From Maribacter aquimaris (GTDB taxonomy: Bacteria > Bacteroidota > Bacteroidia > Flavobacteriales > Flavobacteriaceae), in assembly GCF_014596745.1 (NCBI RefSeq), contig NZ_JABTCF010000008.1, positions 1 to 64,000 of the forward strand: 64,000 bases of DNA. The letters are read 5' to 3'. The notes beneath the pieces are model-generated. The model did not search any database. It was not told where the DNA came from and saw only the letters and a list, made by a program, of their open reading frames with translations. Position numbers and translations under genes: made by a program. Shown in pieces: positions 8,294 through 16,154 of this stretch (position 1 is its first letter; every line of letters begins with the position of its first letter).

Positions 8294-9568
8294 ATGTCAG
8301 TCTTAGAAAAAATCAGCTCTAAAGCGGCTATTGCCTTGGAAGAAAAGTACGGAGCACATAATTACCATCCATTACCTGTTGTTTTAAGTGAGGGAAAAGG
8401 GGTATATGTTTGGGATGTTGAAGGAAATAGATACTATGATTTCCTTTCAGCCTATTCCGCGGTAAACCAAGGGCATTGTCATCCTAAAATCGTTAAGGCA
8501 TTACAATCGCAAGCAGAAAAATTGACCTTGACTTCAAGGGCTTTTTATAATGATATACTTGGCAAATACGAAAAGTATGTTACGGAGTATTTTGGTTTTG
8601 AGAAGGTGTTGCCGATGAATACTGGGGCCGAAGCGGTCGAGACAGCCATTAAATTGGCCCGTAAATGGGGGTACGAGAAAAAAGGAATACCCGCTAACCA
8701 AGCTAAGATCATAGTTTGTGAGAACAACTTCCACGGGAGAACGGTGACCATTATTTCGGCATCTAACGATCCAGTGGCTACAGAGAATTTTGGGCCTTTT
8801 ACACCTGGCATCGTCTCTATCCCTTATAATGATATCAAAGCTTTGGAAGAAGCCTTGCAAGATGAAAATGTAGCCGCATTCTTGGTGGAACCTATTCAAG
8901 GGGAAGCTGGCGTCTTTGTTCCTGATGGGAATTACCTTAGTGAGGCTTTACAATTATGTAAATCGAAAAACGTATTGTTCATTGCAGATGAAGTACAGAC
9001 AGGAATTGCAAGAACGGGTCGACTTTTGGCCACCTGTGGCAATTGTTCATGCCCCGATAAATCATGTAGCGGTACTCCAGAGGTTAAACCCGACGTACTT
9101 ATTTTAGGGAAGGCCATTTCAGGGGGTGTTTTTCCGGTATCCGCTGTATTCGCTAATAATGATATTATGGAGGTGATAGGCCCTGGAAACCACGGATCTA
9201 CTTTTGGTGGCAATCCATTGGCTTGCGCTGTGGCTATTGCAGCTTTGGAGGTTGTAAAGGAAGAGAAGCTTGCCGAAAATGCCTATGAATTGGGAGTGCT
9301 TTTCAGAAATGAAATGGAAAAATTGATCGAGCAGACCGATTTGGTTTTGAAGGTACGGGGTAAAGGCCTTTTAAATGCTATTGTAATCAACGATACCGAG
9401 GATAGTTCTACGGCCTGGGATTTGTGTATGGCCCTCAAGGAAAACGGACTTTTGGCCAAACCTACCCATGGTAATATCATACGGTTTGCCCCGCCATTGG
9501 TGATGACCAGGGGGCAGCTATTGGATTGTGTTTCGATAATCACCAAAACAATAAAAGAATTCAAATAA
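8294..9568 (+). CDS. rocD: Ornithine--oxo-acid aminotransferase (RocD)
   Basis: A 424-residue class III PLP aminotransferase that converts ornithine and 2-oxoglutarate to glutamate semialdehyde and glutamate in arginine and proline metabolism. Diagnostic parts are [17 protein letters not shown], the [20 protein letters not shown] segment, [34 protein letters not shown], and the PLP lysine in [15 protein letters not shown]. An insertion with four closely spaced cysteines ([11 protein letters not shown]) lies just before the PLP lysine; I recall a similar insertion in other flavobacterial RocD proteins. Monocistronic, with its own promoter and a strong terminator. Confidence 0.93.
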   Translation: MSVLEKISSKAAIALEEKYGAHNYHPLPVVLSEGKGVYVWDVEGNRYYDFLSAYSAVNQGHCHPKIVKALQSQAEKLTLTSRAFYNDILGKYEKYVTEYFGFEKVLPMNTGAEAVETAIKLARKWGYEKKGIPANQAKIIVCENNFHGRTVTIISASNDPVATENFGPFTPGIVSIPYNDIKALEEALQDENVAAFLVEPIQGEAGVFVPDGNYLSEALQLCKSKNVLFIADEVQTGIARTGRLLATCGNCSCPDKSCSGTPEVKPDVLILGKAISGGVFPVSAVFANNDIMEVIGPGNHGSTFGGNPLACAVAIAALEVVKEEKLAENAYELGVLFRNEMEKLIEQTDLVLKVRGKGLLNAIVINDTEDSSTAWDLCMALKENGLLAKPTHGNIIRFAPPLVMTRGQLLDCVSIITKTIKEFK

Positions 9569-9571
9569 CAA

Positions 9572-9606
9572 AAAAATCCCCTGAACATTTGTTCAGGGGA
9601 TTTTTT
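9572..9606 (+). terminator. Bidirectional terminator between rocD and the CCC-motif genes
   Basis: A 13-bp perfect stem (9574-9586 with 9591-9603) with an ATTT loop is flanked by an A-run and a T-run, so it can end both rocD and the convergent operon on the minus strand. Confidence 0.9.
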
Positions 9607-9622
9607 CTTACCAGGTCAGAAT

Positions 9623-9946
9623 CTATAATGCCCAGTCGGCACCAGAAGCAGATCCTGCAATTATCGCTGCAATTACCCCAAAATAGAGGACAGTGAAAAC
9701 CAGCAATATCGCCGCTAAGGCAATACCTATATAGGATAGGATCCTACCCGTTTTTACATTCTCAATCCCAGAAAACCTGTCAGGTTCCGCATTATACATG
9801 CGCTCGGCCTTTTTCGCCTTTGAAAGGCCAATAATTCCGAAAATGCCCCCAAAGGGACCACAGCATAATATAGTAAGCACTATTGATAATATACCAAAAG
9901 TCAAAGCATTGCCCGAGTCTGGTAAGGTTTCTCTATTCATATTCAT
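9623..9946 (-). CDS. CCC-motif / DUF4190-like small membrane protein
   Basis: A 107-residue protein with two hydrophobic helices (about residues 13-42 and 72-98). The first contains ILCCGPFGGIFGIIGLSKAKKAERMY, the pattern seen in Bacteroidota proteins annotated as CCC-motif membrane proteins: a double Cys, a Gly-rich turn, then a basic linker. A charged cytoplasmic loop (NAEPDRFSGIENVKTGRILS) connects the helices. It is the last of three minus-strand genes. Function unknown; its paralogue lies immediately upstream. Confidence 0.75.
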   Translation of the reverse strand: MNMNRETLPDSGNALTFGILSIVLTILCCGPFGGIFGIIGLSKAKKAERMYNAEPDRFSGIENVKTGRILSYIGIALAAILLVFTVLYFGVIAAIIAGSASGADWAL

Positions 9947-9965
9947 TGTATAATGGGTTGTAGGT

Positions 9966-10289
9966 TTATTGCCATTGTTCGCTCATCTCCTGAACTTTCT
10001 CCATGTATCCTTCCCATCCACCCATTTGGGAGATTTGGAAAAAGGTATATGCAAAATATAAAACCCCTATAGCCAAGGCAACGATAGCAAGTATTTTCGC
10101 CGTTTTAAGTTGACTGTAATTTGAGTAATCTTCTGGACTAGCCTTATATTTCTTTTCATCTTTAAGGGCTAACATTAAAGCGATTCCTCCAAAAAGGATT
10201 CCAGGTATCCCTGCAAAGCAGCAGCAGACGTAACCTATAATGGATAGCACAATGACTATTGTAACATTGGGTAATTTTTGTTGTTCCAT
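9966..10289 (-). CDS. CCC-motif membrane protein
   Basis: A 107-residue protein with the same layout as its downstream neighbour: a first helix with YVCCCFAGIPGILFGGIALM, a charged loop (KDEKKYKASPEDYSNYSQLK) and a second helix, ending in an acidic/amphipathic tail. The triple cysteine is at the membrane edge. It is tandem with its paralogue (19 bases apart) and 20 bases from the DUF2752 gene, so the three form an operon. Function unknown. Confidence 0.78.
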   Translation of the reverse strand: MEQQKLPNVTIVIVLSIIGYVCCCFAGIPGILFGGIALMLALKDEKKYKASPEDYSNYSQLKTAKILAIVALAIGVLYFAYTFFQISQMGGWEGYMEKVQEMSEQWQ

Positions 10290-10309
10290 AATTTAAAAGT
10301 ATTTGGTTG

Positions 10310-10609
10310 TTATATAAATTTCAAGATATAGTTGCCCAGAATCAATATGACGCTGGATACCATTAAGGTAATTATAATCGTGTTGGAATGTTTAATCGTA
10401 AAAAAACTATCAGCCAATAAAAAAACCAATAAGGGAATAATGGTAAAAATAGCAGGGTACATGGCAAAGGCATCGGCAAATTCACCTTTGAATAAGAAGG
10501 AAATAGCACGTTGGGCCCCACAACCCGGGCATTCGATGCCGAAAAATTTCTTATTGAGACAAGGAAGCATATAATCATCCAAAGAAATCATGAAATACCG
10601 CAGTTGCAT
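10310..10609 (-). CDS. DUF2752 domain membrane protein
   Basis: A 99-residue membrane protein. The family signature CPGCGAQRAISFLFKGEFADAF lies near residue 27 and is followed by two hydrophobic helices. The paired cysteines of CPGC face the start of the membrane segment and could bind metal or be redox active, but nothing is proven. It heads the operon with the two CCC-motif proteins. A second possible ATG lies six codons downstream (10591). Confidence 0.82.
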   Translation of the reverse strand: MQLRYFMISLDDYMLPCLNKKFFGIECPGCGAQRAISFLFKGEFADAFAMYPAIFTIIPLLVFLLADSFFTIKHSNTIIITLMVSSVILILGNYILKFI

Positions 10610-10646
10610 TTTTCCTTAAATTTATTTCTTAGGGCAAAATAACCAT

Positions 10647-10654
10647 TATTTTTG
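10647..10654 (+). promoter_or_regulatory. -7 promoter box of the Smr-domain gene
   Basis: TATTTTTG is a perfect TAnnTTTG box. The GTG beginning at 10654 is its last base and is therefore not the translation start; the ATG at 10672 is. Confidence 0.6.
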
Positions 10655-10671
10655 TGGTAGAAAACAAATTT

Positions 10672-11220
10672 ATGCGGCTTTTTAATATAGGTGATAGGGT
10701 AGAGGTGCTTGACGAGATGATGAGTGGGGTGGTCGTGGCTGTTTCCGGTAATGAAATCACCATTGAAACCGAAGATGGCTTTGTGATGCAATTCGCCGAA
10801 AATGAATTGGTTGGAAGACCCGATACCGATGATATAAGGGTAACCAATTATGAGGTGGCCAAAGTCAAGGCCGAAAAGGAAATTGGCAAAAAACGAAAAA
10901 CTACAATATTAAAACCTAAAGAACGAAATGCCCCGAAAATGGAGGTTGATCTACATATCAACCAATTGGTCAAATCATCAAAAGGTATGAGTAACTATGA
11001 AATGTTGAATTTGCAAATGGAAACAGCCAAGCGACAATTGGAATTTGCCATGCAAAAACGCATACAGAAAGTGGTTTTTATTCACGGGGTAGGGGAAGGT
11101 ATCTTAAAGGAAGAACTGAATTTTCTCTTTGGAAGGTACGATAATGTACGATATTACGATGCCGATTACCAGAAATACGGTCTTGGTGCCACCGAGGTAT
11201 ACATATATATGAATACTTGA
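10672..11220 (+). CDS. Smr/MutS2 C-terminal domain protein with N-terminal beta domain
   Basis: About 182 residues. The N-terminal 45 residues form a KOW-like beta unit (FNIGDRVEVLDE, GVVVAVSGNEITIETEDGF). After a basic linker comes a C-terminal Smr domain with the hallmark EVDLHINQLV (DLH motif) and VVFIHGVGEGILKEEL (HGxG motif), ending in the beta strand TEVYIYM. Smr domains nick or bind branched nucleic acid, or act on RNA, depending on the family. The start was chosen at ATG 10672 because the upstream GTG lies in the promoter box. It is transcribed alone, divergent from the DUF2752 operon. Confidence 0.85.
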   Translation: MRLFNIGDRVEVLDEMMSGVVVAVSGNEITIETEDGFVMQFAENELVGRPDTDDIRVTNYEVAKVKAEKEIGKKRKTTILKPKERNAPKMEVDLHINQLVKSSKGMSNYEMLNLQMETAKRQLEFAMQKRIQKVVFIHGVGEGILKEELNFLFGRYDNVRYYDADYQKYGLGATEVYIYMNT

Positions 11221-11239
11221 GTCAACTATTGTGGCACAA

Positions 11240-11746
11240 TCAATTGGCAGTGGTAGTGATTACCCCGAATTCGCTGATCTGCAGATCGGTGATCCTTTGA
11301 TCGGTGGAAGTGATAAAGGTGATTCCACTTAACTCCAAAGTATGTTCGTACGTATCTGTTGATCCCTCTGCCAAGGTAGTGGTGATTAAAACCTCGCCAT
11401 CCTCTGCTTCAATCTCTTCCATTACCGTAGGTGTGGCGGTTGGTATGTCATCACAAAAATAATCACTGTCAACATCATCCGAGAATATCCTGTAGGTTAA
11501 TTGTGATTTGCCGGGAATGGCACTGCTGAAGGTTTCGGAAACCTCATTTTTGAGAACTCCGGATTCCAATTCAAGAATTAAGGCTTCATTATCGCTTATT
11601 TTAAAGAAAATTGTACTCGATGTTGTTACGGTCGATTCACAAGTGCTGATGTCAACACTGTCGAAATCTATGGTCTCTATTTGCAACTCACCATCATCAC
11701 AGGATAGGGATAAGGTTAAAATGCATAAAACGAATAGGTTCTTCAT
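11240..11746 (-). CDS. Putative lipoprotein of unknown function
   Basis: A 168-residue protein with a short signal peptide ending in a lipobox (LTLSLSC at residues 10-16), followed by acidic DDGE, a context that favours surface exposure of lipoproteins in this phylum. The mature part is acidic and beta-rich with three cysteines. No family was recognised. It is convergent with the Smr gene (19-base gap). A -7 box ends 4 bases before the ATG, as for rlmD. Confidence 0.7.
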   Translation of the reverse strand: MKNLFVLCILTLSLSCDDGELQIETIDFDSVDISTCESTVTTSSTIFFKISDNEALILELESGVLKNEVSETFSSAIPGKSQLTYRIFSDDVDSDYFCDDIPTATPTVMEEIEAEDGEVLITTTLAEGSTDTYEHTLELSGITFITSTDQRITDLQISEFGVITTTAN

Positions 11747-11750
11747 GCTC

Positions 11751-11758
11751 CAAATTTA
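11751..11758 (-). promoter_or_regulatory. -7 promoter box of the lipoprotein gene, 4 bases from the ATG
   Basis: On the minus strand this reads TAAATTTG, then GAGC, then ATG. The spacing is identical to that at rlmD and suggests a leaderless message. Confidence 0.6.
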
Positions 11759-11814
11759 AAGGAAATAAACAATAAGTTTATCTTCTTTGGGATAGATTTT
11801 ACATTTTATTCGGT

Positions 11815-11822
11815 TATTTTTG
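11815..11822 (+). promoter_or_regulatory. -7 promoter box of the cysteine desulfurase gene
   Basis: TATTTTTG lies 26 bases before the ATG at 11849; a TTTG at 11786-11789 is a possible -33 element with a slightly long spacer of 25 bases. Confidence 0.6.
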
Positions 11823-11848
11823 ACCCGCTTTTACTATAGCACTTACCC

Positions 11849-12997
11849 ATGAAAAATGTTTATCTAGACAATGCGGCCACTACCCAGATCAGGAAGGGGG
11901 TCATCGAAAGAATGCAAAAAGCATTGACAGACTATTACGGTAATCCTTCATCTACCTATAGTTGTGGGCGTACGTCGAAAACCGCCATTGAAAGTGCGCG
12001 GAAGACCATTGCCAAAGCATTGAAGGCGCATCCTTCCGAGATAATTTTCACTTCGGGCGGAACCGAGGCCGATAATATGATTCTTAAAAGTGCTGTGCGT
12101 GATTTGGGGGTTAAAACGATCATTACCTCCAGAATAGAACACCATGCTGTTTTGCATACCGCCCAGGATTTGGCCAAGGATTATAATATCGCCTTGAAAT
12201 TTGTTGATTTGGATGAAAACGGTACGCCACAACTTCCTCATCTAGAACAATTGTTGCAGGAAGATGACACCAAAAAATTGGTGAGCCTAATGCACGTAAA
12301 CAATGAGATCGGTAATTTATTGCCTATTGGGGAGGTTGCTGAAATGTGTAAGGCCAATGCGACCTTGTTCCATTCCGATACGGTACAGTCCATTGGTCAT
12401 TATGAATTGGATGTGACGAAGGTTCCCATCGATTTTATGGCAGCCTCTGCCCATAAGTTCCATGGGCCAAAAGGTGTGGGTTTTGCCTTCGTGCGAAAAA
12501 ATTCGGGACTTAAACCTTTGATTTCAGGAGGGGGGCAAGAGCGGGGACTTAGGGCAGGTACCGAATCGGTACATAATATAGTTGGACTTGAGGAGGCGTT
12601 TCAACTGGCCTATAAACATCTTGACAAGGAACGGGCTTATATCGAGGGGCTTAAAAAATATTTCATGGCTAGGTTAACGGAAGTTGTTCCTGATGTTGTA
12701 TTCAATGGACTTTCGGGTTCACTGGACGAAAGTACCTATACGCTTGTAAATGTGGGATTGCCCATAAGCGACGATAAAACAAGAATGCTTTTGTTCAATT
12801 TGGATATGAAGGGCATTGCATGTTCAAAAGGTAGTGCATGTCAATCAGGAAGTGATGCGGGATCCCATGTGTTGAATCAATTGCAAAAAGGGGAAGGGTC
12901 TAAAAGAACCTCATTGAGATTCTCATTTTCAACATACAATACCACCGAGGAATTGGATTATACGATAACGGTGTTAAGGCAACTTATTGGGGCTTAA
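11849..12997 (+). CDS. Cysteine desulfurase (NifS/IscS-type, class V aminotransferase fold)
   Basis: A 382-residue PLP enzyme that transfers sulfur from cysteine to an active-site Cys for Fe-S clusters, thiolated tRNA or other uses. Visible features are YLDNAATT at the N-terminus, the FTSGGTEADN phosphate-binding loop, RIEHHAV, HVNNEIG, the PLP lysine K203 in SAHKFHGPKG, GGGQERGLRAGTE, and the catalytic Cys at about residue 331 in CSKGSACQSGS. The short active-site loop resembles the group I (IscS/NifS) subtype, not SufS. No Fe-S assembly gene lies next to it, so the acceptor cannot be named. Its stop codon overlaps that of the convergent downstream gene by 4 bases. Confidence 0.88.
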   Translation: MKNVYLDNAATTQIRKGVIERMQKALTDYYGNPSSTYSCGRTSKTAIESARKTIAKALKAHPSEIIFTSGGTEADNMILKSAVRDLGVKTIITSRIEHHAVLHTAQDLAKDYNIALKFVDLDENGTPQLPHLEQLLQEDDTKKLVSLMHVNNEIGNLLPIGEVAEMCKANATLFHSDTVQSIGHYELDVTKVPIDFMAASAHKFHGPKGVGFAFVRKNSGLKPLISGGGQERGLRAGTESVHNIVGLEEAFQLAYKHLDKERAYIEGLKKYFMARLTEVVPDVVFNGLSGSLDESTYTLVNVGLPISDDKTRMLLFNLDMKGIACSKGSACQSGSDAGSHVLNQLQKGEGSKRTSLRFSFSTYNTTEELDYTITVLRQLIGA

Positions 12998-13653
12998 TTT
13001 TTATTCTTGTTCTTGCCTTTTTTCTTTTCACGATCATAAGGGAATTTTCGTGTGGCCAATTTCATCATTCGGTCAATAAGGTCATAGGTATTCTTGCCAG
13101 TTTTTTTATTTATTTTTTTCTCATATTTCCAAAGCAACTTGCCGGTATTGCCATCACTTATCTTAATGCCTATTCGGCCATAATTGGAATCCCCAAGAAA
13201 ATAATCCATAAAACTGGATTCTGTGGGCACCCCGTTTGAAAGAAGGATGTTAAGGTCCATATTACCGCTGATAATACCATCTACCCCTAAGATTTCGCTC
13301 AATTGTTTTACCGTATAAACATCAATGTCCTCATAGGTGATATTGTTTTGGGCCAAAATGGCATTGGTGTTTTTGGTATTCTGGAATTCCACTGAAAATT
13401 TCTTTTTGCTTTTTCGTTTGGAAAAATAGGTTTCCAAGGCATTTTGAACAGCATATCCCTCCTTCTCCTTTAATAGTTCCAAATCATTTTTAGACATATC
13501 ATGTTTCAAATCCAAATTGGTTAAGAAGGGGATAATGGCCAGAATTTTATGGTCTTGACTTAGACGGTCAAAATTTTTATGTTCATAAATATTTTTTTGG
13601 GCACTTACCATAAAACTGCACAAAAGGAGCATTGACACTAATAACTTTTTCAT
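12994..13653 (-). CDS. Secreted protein of unknown function
   Basis: About 219 residues from ATG 13653, one codon inside a GTG. The signal peptide ends at FMVSAQ. The mature protein begins with a segment like the CsgG/GNA1162-type strand ILAIIPF and has a later LGVDGIISGNMDLNI segment and IKISDGNTGKLLWKY, all patterns of periplasmic proteins that assemble near the outer membrane. The tail is strongly basic (REKKKGKNKNKN). It lies 30 bases downstream of the TonB-dependent receptor, so it is probably in that operon. The CsgG-like relation is only a guess. Confidence 0.65.
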   Translation of the reverse strand: MKKLLVSMLLLCSFMVSAQKNIYEHKNFDRLSQDHKILAIIPFLTNLDLKHDMSKNDLELLKEKEGYAVQNALETYFSKRKSKKKFSVEFQNTKNTNAILAQNNITYEDIDVYTVKQLSEILGVDGIISGNMDLNILLSNGVPTESSFMDYFLGDSNYGRIGIKISDGNTGKLLWKYEKKINKKTGKNTYDLIDRMMKLATRKFPYDREKKKGKNKNKN

Positions 13654-13683
13654 CACATATATTTTTTTCGGGTACCATTACGA

Positions 13684-16149
13684 TCACAACCGAATTTTGA
13701 GTCGTAGGTTCAATACACGACTTGTCATATAATTGGGAACCGCATATTCATTTCTGCTTTCAACATCCCTGATCCACGTATTGGTAATGGAGTTTTGGTT
13801 ATTGAAAAGATTGAAAATCTCAAAACCAACACTCAACTCCTTGAAATGATGTAACCAGTGGTTCTTTGGATATTTTTTTTCCGCGTCTACAAAAATATGG
13901 GAAATTCCTAAATCAGCACGCTTATAATCCCTTAATCTATTCTGAAAGATATAAGGATCCGCATAACTGGGGGATCCCCCAGGTACTCCCGTGTTATACA
14001 CTAAATTAAGGTACATCTTTAAATTGGGAATGTTAGGAACGTAATCCTGAAAAAGAATGCCCAACTTAAGGCGTTGATCCGTGGCCCTTGGAATATACCC
14101 TTGGTTCGCTATATTTTCCTTGGTAGTCATATAACCCACGCTCACCCAGGATTCGGTTCCGGGCACAAAAGCCCCGTTCAATCTCATTTCTGCACCGTAC
14201 ACATAGGCCTTAGCGTTATTGTTGGCCGCATATCGTATGCGAACGTCGTTCAATGTGTACGGATTCACATGGTCCAAGGTTTTATAATACGCTTCGCTTA
14301 TCAGTTTAAAAGGGCGTTCCCAGAGCAGAAAACTGTATTCATGGCCCAATACATAATGTATTGATTTCTGTGCTTTGACCTTGGGTTTAGCCGTTCCGGT
14401 GGCATCCCTTAACTCCCGATAGAAGGGGGGTTGATGATAAACCCCGATGGCAGTCCTAAAAAGCATGTCTTTCTCCCATTTTGGTTTAATGGCAAATTGG
14501 GCCCTGGGACTAAAAACCGTTTGGGAGACCTTGTCTATATCTTTGCCGCTGACCCGCCAATAATGGGCCCTTGCCCCGATATTGAAATAAATATCCCCGA
14601 TCAGTAATGATTTGCTTTCACTGAATTGGGTATAGGCAGAAAACCTATTGGTCTTCACAAAATTTCCTGCAGCGACACCTTCATAGGCAATTAAGGGTTC
14701 TTCGAATGGAACTTCAGGTTGGTTGTTCCCGTATTCGGGTAGTGGTGGGCGAACGGAGAACCCCGCGGAATCCAAAAAAACGGATTCCCGTAATTGGTCC
14801 CGGATATCTTCATGGGTGTATTTTATTCCCCATTGCAAATTTCTTTTTCCTATCGAGGCACTACCTCGTTGTTCCAAATTAAAGATCAGGGCATCCAATT
14901 CATTCCTTGCCCTTGTGAATTGCCCCCCAACACCTCTGACCGTAGTGGGTTCACCCACAGTAGGACTACCCAAATCGGAATTCACCTCTCCAAGGGCATA
15001 GCGCGCGATTACGTCTGAATATTCCCGCTCTGTCGTATGATAAAGTGAGGCTATCAATTTCAGGGTCACCGTTTCGTTCAAGAAATAATTGGCCTTAACG
15101 GCACCGAGGGCTGTTGCATATCTATTATTCTCACTGCCGCTATAATTTATGATAAGTGCCTTAGGGGCTGAAAGTGTTCCGAAATTCGTCTGCCTATCCA
15201 AAGGCTCGTTTTGATAATCATTGATTGAAAGGTTGCCAAAAAAGTTAAGGTGTAGCTTGTTTGAAAGTCTGTAGGTAAGATAACCCTGAATGTCGGCGAA
15301 TGTCGGGTTGAAATTGGAATTAGTCTGTTGACTGTTGACGAAGAGGCTGTTGTTTCGGTATCTTATTCCGGTCACGCTGGAAAGCTTTTGGTTCTTGGAA
15401 ACTGTTTCCATAGCCAAGCTGGCCCCTAAAAGACTTACATCCATTTGGGTGCCAAATTTGGTTGGGTCTTTATAGGTGATGTCCAATACCGAGGAAAGCT
15501 TATCTCCGTATTTGGCTTGAAATCCCCCTGGGGAAAATGCTACTTTACGAATCAGGTCGTTATTCACAATACTCAATCCTTCTTGTTGGGCGGCACGGAT
15601 CAAAAAAGGCCGGTATACTTCTATTTCGTTGATGTAGACTAGATTTTCATCAAAATTCCCACCACGTACTGAATACTGTGTGCTGAGTTCATTGTTCGAT
15701 GAAACACTGGGTAATAGTTTCAAAATATTTTCAATCCCAGCATTGGCCCCAGGTATTTGACGGGCCATTTCCGGGGAAATACTCTTGATGCCTTGAACCT
15801 TCTTTTCTTCTGCAGAAACGGTAACCCCATCAATCTGGGTGATTTCTGTAAACATGACGGGGTGGAATTCAAAGGTTTCATTGCTGTTTAGGATCAATCG
15901 TTCCAAAACAATGTTTTTATGTCCTATATGGGAAAAGATGATTCGGTTTTCTTTTTCAGCAATAATGGGCAAAATATAAAACCCAGTATCATCAGTTGTA
16001 GTACCACCTAGGGTCGAAGTGATATTTACTTGGGGAATAGGGTTGTTGTTTTCGTCGAATACGATACCCGTAAGGGTTGCTGTTTGTGCCCTAATGTTTG
16101 TATACAGACATAGGAAAAGGATAATTAAAACTATTTTAGGGCACTTCAA
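13684..16149 (-). CDS. TonB-dependent receptor with N-terminal carboxypeptidase-like domain
   Basis: An 821-residue outer-membrane receptor. A signal peptide (ending NIRAQ) is followed by a carboxypeptidase-D regulatory-like beta-sandwich (LTGIVFDENNNPIPQVNI..., about 25-105), a plug domain (SVRGGNFDENLVYINEIEVY near 160) and a 22-strand barrel ending in VLNLRLKIRL. It is not a SusC: the SusC signature and a SusD partner are missing, so the substrate is unknown. The start is a TTG 5 bases after the stop of the M23 gene; no ATG exists nearby and the TTG frame gives a good signal peptide, so translational coupling is likely. Confidence 0.87.
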   Translation of the reverse strand: MKCPKIVLIILFLCLYTNIRAQTATLTGIVFDENNNPIPQVNITSTLGGTTTDDTGFYILPIIAEKENRIIFSHIGHKNIVLERLILNSNETFEFHPVMFTEITQIDGVTVSAEEKKVQGIKSISPEMARQIPGANAGIENILKLLPSVSSNNELSTQYSVRGGNFDENLVYINEIEVYRPFLIRAAQQEGLSIVNNDLIRKVAFSPGGFQAKYGDKLSSVLDITYKDPTKFGTQMDVSLLGASLAMETVSKNQKLSSVTGIRYRNNSLFVNSQQTNSNFNPTFADIQGYLTYRLSNKLHLNFFGNLSINDYQNEPLDRQTNFGTLSAPKALIINYSGSENNRYATALGAVKANYFLNETVTLKLIASLYHTTEREYSDVIARYALGEVNSDLGSPTVGEPTTVRGVGGQFTRARNELDALIFNLEQRGSASIGKRNLQWGIKYTHEDIRDQLRESVFLDSAGFSVRPPLPEYGNNQPEVPFEEPLIAYEGVAAGNFVKTNRFSAYTQFSESKSLLIGDIYFNIGARAHYWRVSGKDIDKVSQTVFSPRAQFAIKPKWEKDMLFRTAIGVYHQPPFYRELRDATGTAKPKVKAQKSIHYVLGHEYSFLLWERPFKLISEAYYKTLDHVNPYTLNDVRIRYAANNNAKAYVYGAEMRLNGAFVPGTESWVSVGYMTTKENIANQGYIPRATDQRLKLGILFQDYVPNIPNLKMYLNLVYNTGVPGGSPSYADPYIFQNRLRDYKRADLGISHIFVDAEKKYPKNHWLHHFKELSVGFEIFNLFNNQNSITNTWIRDVESRNEYAVPNYMTSRVLNLRLKIRL

Positions 16150-16154
16150 AGTGT

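Noticed and set aside
8294-9568. RocD considered as acetylornithine aminotransferase ArgD
   Set aside because: Length (424), the [15 protein letters not shown] start and the Cys-rich insertion fit RocD; no arg genes are nearby.
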